This document shows, in pieces, positions 1 through 5,606 of a DNA stretch of 6,925 nt (position 1 is the first letter of the stretch; the number at the start of each line of letters is the position of its first letter). This DNA comes from Prolixibacteraceae bacterium (GTDB lineage: Bacteria; Bacteroidota; Bacteroidia; Bacteroidales; Prolixibacteraceae), in assembly GCA_009782655.1 (NCBI GenBank), contig WRIQ01000060.1, positions 1-6,925 on the forward strand, in the 5' to 3' direction. Both the position numbers and the translations under genes were made by a program. The notes beneath the pieces are model-generated. The model saw only the letters and a program-made list of their open reading frames with translations. It was not told the DNA's origin and did not search any database.

Positions 1-259
1 ACCGGTTATTCGTAAACGAAATGTTAACTTTTTCGAATGCTTTGTCGGAAGGGTGCTCTTTTTCAAGCAGTTCGCGCAGTTTGCGAATCAGCCCGCTTGA
101 GGTGGTCTGACTGAAAGGATATTGATGTAGATAAAACGAAGAAGGATTATCTGCGCCGCGAATTAAAATTGAAAATCCATCCAAGCTTGCTTGGATGGAT
201 AATATGTTTTGATTTCCCGACAGTTTAAAGTTGCTGTCTTGAAATAAAAATTCCTGCAT
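1..259 (-). CDS. DUF3822 family protein (N-terminal 86 codons; truncated by left window edge)
   Basis: Reading from the ATG at 257-259 the frame stays open to the left edge, so only the N-terminal 86 residues are visible. The segment SIQASLDGFSILI (residues 21-33) fits the start of the DUF3822 family, a Bacteroidota-restricted group of unknown function in which a 'LSIQ.S.DGFSF'-like motif opens an actin/ASKHA-like fold (family fold recalled, not tested). No signal peptide or membrane segment is seen, so a cytoplasmic protein is expected. It starts 9 bases after the stop of the 210-residue gene on the same strand, which suggests one operon. There is no purine-rich Shine-Dalgarno; the leader is A-rich, as is usual in this phylum. 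Codons about 21-28 lie in a perfect inverted repeat followed by a T-rich run (separate entry). Family members are usually about 250-280 residues, so roughly two thirds is outside the window. Assignment is by motif memory only. Confidence 0.72.
   Translation of the reverse strand, partial: MQEFLFQDSNFKLSGNQNILSIQASLDGFSILIRGADNPSSFYLHQYPFSQTTSSGLIRKLRELLEKEHPSDKAFEKVNISFTNNR
165..200 (-). repeat. Perfect 12-base inverted repeat plus T-rich tract inside the DUF3822 gene, terminator-like
   Basis: Bases 175-186 (ATCCATCCAAGC) and 189-200 (GCTTGGATGGAT) are exact reverse complements separated by two bases. In the minus-strand transcript this gives an 11-12 bp stem closed by a tiny CAAG-type loop, followed at once by TTTTCAATTTT (about 165-175), and preceded by an A-rich stretch. 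This is the shape of an intrinsic terminator, but it lies about 60 bases inside a coding region. It encodes the conserved SIQASLDG segment, so part of the symmetry may come from protein constraint. The repeat is directly visible; a termination or attenuation role is inference. Confidence 0.6.
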
Positions 260-268
260 AGAATTGTT

Positions 269-901
269 TTATTCCCAGTTGCCTGCGTTGTTGTTGGCTT
301 CGGTCAGCGAACCTACTTTGAGGCCGGGATATTTTTTCTGAATGCGGCGTTGATCGTTCAGATTGATAACCAGTTGCCTATCCAACTCGCGCAACACAAC
401 GTTGTTGTGTACTTTTGCTTCAAAAACAGGAACTGAAATGCCCGATCCAGTACTGATAACCGTAGCACCCAAATGGAAATACGCCGTTGTGTCGGGAACG
501 GGAACCACTTTTAACTGATCGGGATTGAAGCCTCTGGGAAATACATTTTTCAAAACGCTCTCCCTGATGGTATCACGGATTATCAATCCCAACTGCATAG
601 CTTTTTTCTCGTTAATTCCTTTTTCCACCATGCTGTCGGTCAACGTTCCTACTTTGCGTACAATGCGTAACGAATCATACTTGACAAAGTTGATCAATGT
701 GTCCCAATCTCCGGTGAACCGACCATTAACTTCTTTAAAAGCCATCTCAGCTTTGCGAATGTCCTTAAGCCTCTCTATGACAGCGCTATTACGCACAAGT
801 TTTTGCTTTTCAAAATCAATAGGCCTTTGAATACTGGTAAAGATTAAATACCCGATTCCTACTGCAACACAAAGAAGTGCAACTTGTAATACTGTTCTCA
901 T
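269..901 (-). CDS. Membrane-anchored conserved hypothetical protein, pseudopilin-like N-terminus (210 aa)
   Basis: The function is not known. Residues 3-22 (VLQVALLCVAVGIGYLIF core) form one hydrophobic helix after a short M-R start, predicting an N-terminal anchor with the rest outside the cytoplasm. A charged amphipathic stretch follows (residues 37-58, containing RLKDIRKAEMAFKEVNGRF), which resembles the helix after the hydrophobic segment in type II secretion pseudopilins and type IV pilins. The classic prepilin-peptidase site (G followed by F-T-L-x-E) is absent, so it is not a standard pilin. Residues 63-74 (TGDWDTLINFVK) and the C-terminal YPGLKVGSLTEANNNAGNWE look like conserved family signatures in Bacteroidales, from memory. 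The ATG at 899-901 puts the anchor at the very N-terminus, which supports this start. It heads a probable operon with the DUF3822 gene and is divergent from the helicase gene. Cys11 is not in a good lipobox, so a lipoprotein is unlikely. Confidence 0.75.
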   Translation of the reverse strand: MRTVLQVALLCVAVGIGYLIFTSIQRPIDFEKQKLVRNSAVIERLKDIRKAEMAFKEVNGRFTGDWDTLINFVKYDSLRIVRKVGTLTDSMVEKGINEKKAMQLGLIIRDTIRESVLKNVFPRGFNPDQLKVVPVPDTTAYFHLGATVISTGSGISVPVFEAKVHNNVVLRELDRQLVINLNDQRRIQKKYPGLKVGSLTEANNNAGNWE

Positions 902-935
902 TTTATTTCTGTTTGTAAGTTATTTTCTATAGAGG

Positions 936-943
936 CAAAATTA
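936..943 (-). promoter_or_regulatory. Candidate Bacteroidota -7 promoter box for the anchored-protein/DUF3822 operon
   Basis: The minus-strand sequence TAATTTTG is an exact match to the Bacteroidota primary-sigma -7 consensus TAnnTTTG. It lies 34 bases before the ATG at 901, which would give a 5' leader of roughly 25-30 nt. No TTTG-type -33 element is visible at the expected spacing, so the call is weak. In the same 91-base divergent region, the plus-strand TAGCTTTC (961-968) is a one-mismatch match that could serve the helicase gene; it also lacks a -33 partner. Confidence 0.35.
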
Positions 944-992
944 TATAAAAAAAAATCATTTAGCTTTCTTTGCATAAATATTTTTACCAAGT

Positions 993-2414
993 ATGCTAAA
1001 AAAATATGTTTTAAATGTTCTCTCGCACGGGTTCGATTTTGAACTCACTAAAGATCAAAACATTATGCTCGACAGGCTTTCGGAATTTATTGTTGAAAAA
1101 CCCGAAGACACGCTTTTTTTGATCCGCGGATTTGCTGGAACAGGGAAAACAACCATGATCAACCGGCTTGTTCAGGCGCTTGATGTTTTCAAAATTCCGG
1201 TTGTTTTGATGGCTCCGACCGGACGCGCTGCAAAAGTGCTGATGAATTATACAGGCAAACATGCGTACACCATACATAAACAGATTTACCGTCAAAAAAC
1301 GTCAACCGACGGCACGGGCGTTTTTGTCCTCGACAAAAATATTCTCCGCTCGGCTTTTTTTGTTGTCGACGAGGCCTCCATGATTTCGAACCAGTCGGCG
1401 GAAAATTCGGTATTCGGTTCAGGCCGTTTGCTCGACGATTTGCTGGAATATGTCTATTCGGGCGCCGATTGCCGATTGGTCATGGTGGGAGACACCGCGC
1501 AACTGCCGCCTGTGGGCCTCGATATTAGCCCCGCTTTAGAGTCGGAAGTTATTGAAAGTTATGGGTTTAGTGTCGTTGGCAATGAGTTGACAGAAGTGGT
1601 GCGGCAGGAAAGCGAATCGGGTATCCTGTTCAATGCAACAAAAATACGCCGCCAAATTGCAGCCGGAAATACGCATGAATTTCCGCAAATTGAAGTTGGC
1701 GATTTTGACGATGTGCAGTGGATAACGGGCGGAGAGCTCATCGAAAAAATAAATGAAAGTTACGATCAGTACGGGATTCACGAAGTAAAAATTTTAACCC
1801 GCTCGAACAAAAGAGCGAACCTTTATAACAATGGTATCCGCACGTCGGTTTTGTATCGCGATTCGCAGATTGCACGCAGCGATTTGCTGATGGTGGTCAA
1901 AAACAACTATTTTTGGACTGAAAAGTTGGAAGAAATCGATTTTATTGCCAACGGCGACATTGTCGAGATATCGCATATATATGGGTATGAAGATATTTAC
2001 GGCTTCCGTTTTGCCAATGTAAGCCTGAAATTTGTCGATTACGGCGATTTGGAAGTCGATTGCAAAATCATCCTTGACACGCTCGACATCGAATCGGCGG
2101 CGCTCACCTATGAGCAAAACAGCCATCTTTTTTATTCGGTTTCAGAAGATTACGCAGAAATAACCAACAAACGCGAACGCTGGAAAAAAATCCGCCTCGA
2201 CCCTTATTTCAATGCTCTACAAGTGAAATTCGCCTATGCCATCACAACCCACAAAGCGCAGGGCGGACAATGGAAAACGGTTTTTGTGGACACAGGTTTT
2301 CTGTTGCCCGAAATGCTGAACCGCGAGTTCTGTCGCTGGCTTTATACGGCTTTCACCCGTCCGGTGAAAAAGCTTTTCCTTGTAAATTTCGACAAGCGTT
2401 TTTTCGAAGCGTAA
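993..2414 (+). CDS. RecD/Dda-like superfamily 1B ATP-dependent DNA helicase (473 aa)
   Basis: A predicted 5'-to-3' DNA helicase of the RecD/Dda/Pif1 branch with all core motifs in order: Walker A GFAGTGKTT (46-54), motif Ia APTGRAAK (74-81), Walker B VVDEASM (124-130), motif III GDTAQLPP (166-173), motif IV region EVVRQ (201-205), motif V ITTHKAQGGQW (417-427), motif VI YTAFTR (451-456). Residues about 310-400, rich in beta-type sequence, sit where RecD2 and Dda carry an SH3-like 2B insertion. The last third matches the UvrD_C_2-type domain. At 473 residues it lacks the long N-terminal extension of RecD and RecD2, and no recB or recC is nearby, so it is probably a stand-alone helicase rather than part of RecBCD; databases often call such proteins 'ATP-dependent exonuclease' or 'AAA family ATPase', but no nuclease motif is seen. 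A role in replication or recombination repair is inferred. The start 91 bases from the divergent gene is reasonable: the first helix plus LTKDQ (18-22), a Q-motif-like element, precedes Walker A by normal spacing. Confidence 0.9.
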   Translation: MLKKYVLNVLSHGFDFELTKDQNIMLDRLSEFIVEKPEDTLFLIRGFAGTGKTTMINRLVQALDVFKIPVVLMAPTGRAAKVLMNYTGKHAYTIHKQIYRQKTSTDGTGVFVLDKNILRSAFFVVDEASMISNQSAENSVFGSGRLLDDLLEYVYSGADCRLVMVGDTAQLPPVGLDISPALESEVIESYGFSVVGNELTEVVRQESESGILFNATKIRRQIAAGNTHEFPQIEVGDFDDVQWITGGELIEKINESYDQYGIHEVKILTRSNKRANLYNNGIRTSVLYRDSQIARSDLLMVVKNNYFWTEKLEEIDFIANGDIVEISHIYGYEDIYGFRFANVSLKFVDYGDLEVDCKIILDTLDIESAALTYEQNSHLFYSVSEDYAEITNKRERWKKIRLDPYFNALQVKFAYAITTHKAQGGQWKTVFVDTGFLLPEMLNREFCRWLYTAFTRPVKKLFLVNFDKRFFEA

Positions 2415-2532
2415 TTACAGAAAACCAACAGGTTACAGATTCAATAAAAAAAGCTGTACGCCGTAAAAATCCAAGATTAGCCTATAAACTTATGTATTTC
2501 AGCCTGTTCAGTTTATTGCGTCATTCAGCCCG

Positions 2533-5454
2533 TCAATCATCGAACAAAGAAGCAATTTCTTCACGGGAAATTGCTTGAAACGGATTATTGGAGTTTATAA
2601 ATTTATCGGCCAGTGCGCTTTTCTTCTCTTTGAGTTTTTGGATTTTCTCTTCAATCGTGTTTTCGGTTACAAAGCGGTAGGCGAACACATTTTTATCCTG
2701 CCCGATTCGGTGCGCCCGACTGATGGCCTGTTCTTCAGCGGCAGGATTCCACCAAGGATCGACAATAAAAATATAGTCGGCACAAGTGAGGTTAAGCCCT
2801 ACGCCGCCCGCTTTCAGTGAGATCAGGAAAATGGGAATTTCAACATCTTCCTGAAACTCCCTGATCACCGATGCGCGGTTGGAGGTTTTCCCCGTGAGCA
2901 TGCTGTAGCGCCAGCCTCTCTTCTCGATTTCGGCTTTCAGCAGTTCAAGGTGCGTGACAAAAGAAGAGAAAATAAGCGTTTTATGATTTTCGGCTGTCAG
3001 GTTGGACAAAGCGTCCATGATTTCGTCGAATTTTGCCGAACCATGATTTTCAACATCACAGACAAGGGCAGGATGGTTGGCCAACTGCCGCAACCGCATG
3101 AGTCCCCGCAAAATGACAAGGGCTGAATTGTTCACGCCTCTGGCTTCTATGTTGGCAAGAACGGCGTTGCGAATCATCGACTTTTCGCGTTCGTAGACCG
3201 ATTGTTGCTTTTCGGACATAGAGCAGTACAAAACCTGTTCGGTGAGCAACGGCAGGTCTTTGGCCACTTCCGATTTTGTGCGCCGCAGAATAAAACGACG
3301 AATCAGAAGATGCAGTTTGGCGGCAGCTTTCTCGTCGGCATATTCTTCGATGGGCAGTTGATAGTTTTTCTTGAAAAAAGGGTAATGTCCCAGCAATCCC
3401 TTGTTGAGGAAATTCATTTGTGACCACAAATCGGAAAGCGAATTTTCGACGGGCGTACCCGTGAGCGCAATCCTGAATTTTGCCCTGAGTTCGGCAACGG
3501 CCGAGGAGGTTTTCGACGTGTGGTTTTTAATATATTGGCTTTCGTCAAGCACAACCGCGTGAAATTCTATTTCTGAAAATTGATCCACATCATTTCGTAT
3601 CGTGCCGTAGGTTGTCAGAATAACATCGCATGAACGGGCAATAATTTTGGGATGCCCAAACCTGCTGCGGCGCGTGCCGGTGTATGCAAAAATTCGGAGC
3701 GACGGCGCAAATTTCCCAAACTCATTTATCCAGTTGTGTACCAACGATGTGGGAACCACAATCAGCGACGCCGCATGTTGTTGTTCCGTAGGTTCGGGCT
3801 CTTCCTCAAACAACAACAACTGCCCGAAAGTATCCGACCGTGGCAATGACAACGTGCACGGAGGCGTTATTTTCAACAATAAAGCAATGGTTTGCAGTGT
3901 TTTCCCCAACCCCATATCGTCGGCAAGGCAAGCGCCCAAATTGTTTTTGTAAGAAGCATACAACCAGTGGAATCCCTTTTTTTGGTAGCTGCGCAAAGTG
4001 GCTTTCAGTCCGGTAGGCACGGAGGTTCTACCCGTTTGGTTCATACTCTTTTCCAGCAGCTCCGACACCGATTTCTGGCCAGTAATTATATTCTGTAGCA
4101 AACCGAGATGGAAATTCCTGAACAGCAGTTTGTTCCCTTCTGTTTTGCCAAAAAGGAACAACTCTTTGTATTTTTCGAACCATTCGTCAGGGAGAATGGC
4201 GATTTCTCCGTTGGGAAGTTGAAATTCGCAAATATCGTTCATGATATTTTTTCTCAGTTTGATAAATGGAAAATTGAATTCACCGATTTGCACAATGATA
4301 TGTACATCGAACCAGTCGTTTTTCTGTTTCACATCGAGTTCGATTTTCTGATTTCCGATATAGTAGACTTTATCCAGCTTTTGCTCTATCTCTATGGCTT
4401 TGCTTTCAATGTCGGTTTTATTTTCCGACAGCCATTTTATCATCACCCTGACAGCATCGGATTGCTCCATTTTGTGAAGATTGGGCAGAGAATATCCGTT
4501 GGTTCTCCAAAGCAGGCCAATCGACGCCAGAAACCGTATAAGCACCTGCTCGCCTTCGTTGTCGCGTATGTGTTTGTCGAATATGTAATTGCCGTTGTTG
4601 TTGGTGAAAACGACTATTGCCTCGCACGAATCGCCGGACAGAATTTCGGCATTGCCATATCTGAACCTCAAAATGCAAACAGGAGAACCGTTCAGGCCAA
4701 ATTCAACACACAACATCACCCGTTCCCATGTTTTATGAAGCAAAATTTCAAATCCCGAAGCTTCCACATCGTAATGGGCCACCATACGTTTTACAAAATC
4801 GGAATAGTATTTCGGCTCAATGTTTCCTGACACATGGATGGCTTCGCGCGTCATAAACGCTGAAATTTTTTTTGCGTCCATATCACTGAAAACCAGCAGT
4901 TGCCCCGATACTGTCATAACACAGGGATCGTTTGTCGTGACGATGATTTTTCTGTTGATAAGTTTCACAGGCTTTTCATCCTGAAAAATTTTCACACGAT
5001 AATCGGTTCCCTGTGCGCTGCGTTCGAAAGAGAACCTTTGCGTTGCAAAATCGGGTGAAACGGCAATGCGGTCTTCGTCGTATAAATGAGCATAATTCGC
5101 TTCTTTTTTGAAAAGCGGAATGTGGCTTTTCATCAAGAGGAGGGCAATGTTGTACATCTGTTTTTCAACGTAGGGAATCACATTTTCCTGCAAAAATGCG
5201 GGAGTGGCTCCGCTGAAAAAGTCGATGCTGTTCCGGTTCCTCGAAAATTTCGACGCCAACACAGCATCAGTGTACCTGCCCGCCAACTGCATAATTTCCA
5301 GCTCGTTTTTGCTGAATGTGTATCCCAATTTTTCTGCATCGCCGGAACGTGCAATCGAAAGTACGGTACTATACAATTTCCGTTTCTCAATAAAATAAGG
5401 AATAAAAGTATGCCCCAAAAATCGATGTTCCGTCAAAGCAACGATAAATATCAT
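2533..5454 (-). CDS. SNF2 (Swi2/Snf2) family DEAD/DEAH-box ATPase, HepA-like (about 973 aa)
   Basis: A superfamily 2 ATPase that translocates on double-stranded DNA or remodels nucleoprotein complexes. Numbering from a GTG at 5457, the C-terminal half holds the full set: motif I LADDMGLGKT (511-520), Ia VVPTSLVHNW (567-576), II DESQ (638-641), III LTGTPVENSLSDLWS (665-679), IV TLIFSSF (827-833), V KAGGVGLNLT (882-891) followed by DPWWNP, VI QAISRAHRIGQ (910-920). The box II DESQ variant in place of DEAH is known in SNF2 proteins. Residues about 340-435 resemble the SNF2-associated domain of bacterial SNF2 proteins, ending in an 'LPNGE...LPDEWFEKY' pattern. Residues 1-340 are not recognised; no SWIM-type Cys/His zinc motif is seen. 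An acidic insert (about 535-562, with FEEEPEPTEQQ) separates motifs I and Ia. GTG (5455-5457) and ATG (5452-5454) are adjacent; ATG is preferred. The leader is A-rich (CAAAACAAAAACAAATTC) without a Shine-Dalgarno at normal distance. It lies 149 bases after lon on the same strand and converges with the helicase gene. Confidence 0.93.
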   Translation of the reverse strand: MIFIVALTEHRFLGHTFIPYFIEKRKLYSTVLSIARSGDAEKLGYTFSKNELEIMQLAGRYTDAVLASKFSRNRNSIDFFSGATPAFLQENVIPYVEKQMYNIALLLMKSHIPLFKKEANYAHLYDEDRIAVSPDFATQRFSFERSAQGTDYRVKIFQDEKPVKLINRKIIVTTNDPCVMTVSGQLLVFSDMDAKKISAFMTREAIHVSGNIEPKYYSDFVKRMVAHYDVEASGFEILLHKTWERVMLCVEFGLNGSPVCILRFRYGNAEILSGDSCEAIVVFTNNNGNYIFDKHIRDNEGEQVLIRFLASIGLLWRTNGYSLPNLHKMEQSDAVRVMIKWLSENKTDIESKAIEIEQKLDKVYYIGNQKIELDVKQKNDWFDVHIIVQIGEFNFPFIKLRKNIMNDICEFQLPNGEIAILPDEWFEKYKELFLFGKTEGNKLLFRNFHLGLLQNIITGQKSVSELLEKSMNQTGRTSVPTGLKATLRSYQKKGFHWLYASYKNNLGACLADDMGLGKTLQTIALLLKITPPCTLSLPRSDTFGQLLLFEEEPEPTEQQHAASLIVVPTSLVHNWINEFGKFAPSLRIFAYTGTRRSRFGHPKIIARSCDVILTTYGTIRNDVDQFSEIEFHAVVLDESQYIKNHTSKTSSAVAELRAKFRIALTGTPVENSLSDLWSQMNFLNKGLLGHYPFFKKNYQLPIEEYADEKAAAKLHLLIRRFILRRTKSEVAKDLPLLTEQVLYCSMSEKQQSVYEREKSMIRNAVLANIEARGVNNSALVILRGLMRLRQLANHPALVCDVENHGSAKFDEIMDALSNLTAENHKTLIFSSFVTHLELLKAEIEKRGWRYSMLTGKTSNRASVIREFQEDVEIPIFLISLKAGGVGLNLTCADYIFIVDPWWNPAAEEQAISRAHRIGQDKNVFAYRFVTENTIEEKIQKLKEKKSALADKFINSNNPFQAISREEIASLFDD
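2550..2576 (-). repeat. Perfect 10-base inverted repeat overlapping the 3' end of the SNF2 gene
   Basis: AAGCAATTTC (2550-2559) and GAAATTGCTT (2567-2576) are exact reverse complements with a 7-base loop. In the minus-strand transcript the stem is followed by CTTTGTT, a modest U-rich run, only a few codons before the SNF2 stop. It encodes the QAISREEIAS segment. Since no other terminator candidate is visible in the 118-base convergent gap, it could help end transcription or protect the 3' end, but this is inference. The stem could also form in read-through transcripts of the convergent helicase gene, where no U-run follows. Confidence 0.5.
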
Positions 5455-5557
5455 CACACGATACAGTTAGAATTTGTTTTTGTTTTGGCCTCCCCCTTGT
5501 TGTTTAAAGCTTTGAAAGAAGCGATCTGCGAAGATAGTTAATTGACGGTTTGCCGCG

Positions 5558-5588
5558 CCTGTTTTGTGCAGAAAAAACGCGCAACAGG
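5558..5588 (-). repeat. Imperfect inverted repeat just downstream of lon
   Basis: CCTGTT (5558-5563) and AACAGG (5583-5588) are exact reverse complements, with further partial pairing inside (GTGC at 5566-5569 with GCGC at 5579-5582, across a two-base bulge). The structure begins about 19 bases after the lon stop codon. No U-run follows it on the minus strand, so it is not a standard intrinsic terminator; it might act as a 3'-end stabilising hairpin or simply be chance. The rest of the 149-base gap (5458-5606) holds no recognisable promoter: TATCTTCG (minus strand, 5529-5536) is one mismatch from the -7 box but has no -33 partner. Confidence 0.3.
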
Positions 5589-5606
5589 AAACAGATTTCT
5601 GCTAAT

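Noticed and set aside
866..871. Cys11 of the 210-residue protein as a lipoprotein site
   Set aside because: The residues before it (A-L-L) do not end in the small residue a lipobox needs, and the Cys is inside the hydrophobic core.
2446..2452. A7 run (T7 on the minus strand) in the convergent gap as part of a SNF2 terminator
   Set aside because: No stable stem directly precedes the T-run in the minus-strand reading; only three-base pairings were found.
2270..2578. 102-codon plus-strand frame spanning the helicase 3' end and the convergent gap
   Set aside because: It overlaps the conserved motif V-VI region of the helicase and the SNF2 3' end, and nothing in its protein suggests a real gene.
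4108..4830. 240-codon open frame on the plus strand
   Set aside because: It lies wholly antisense to the SNF2 gene, whose protein is conserved there, and its translation shows no domain-like pattern. It is a shadow frame.
993..5454. Helicase plus SNF2 ATPase as a phage-defence island
   Set aside because: The two genes converge and are not an operon; no nuclease, methyltransferase, phospholipase-D or sensor gene accompanies them, and the flanks are housekeeping genes.
5489..5496. GGGGGAGG on the minus strand as a Shine-Dalgarno for the SNF2 gene
   Set aside because: It is about 35 bases before the start codon, far beyond a working distance, and this phylum rarely uses such sites.
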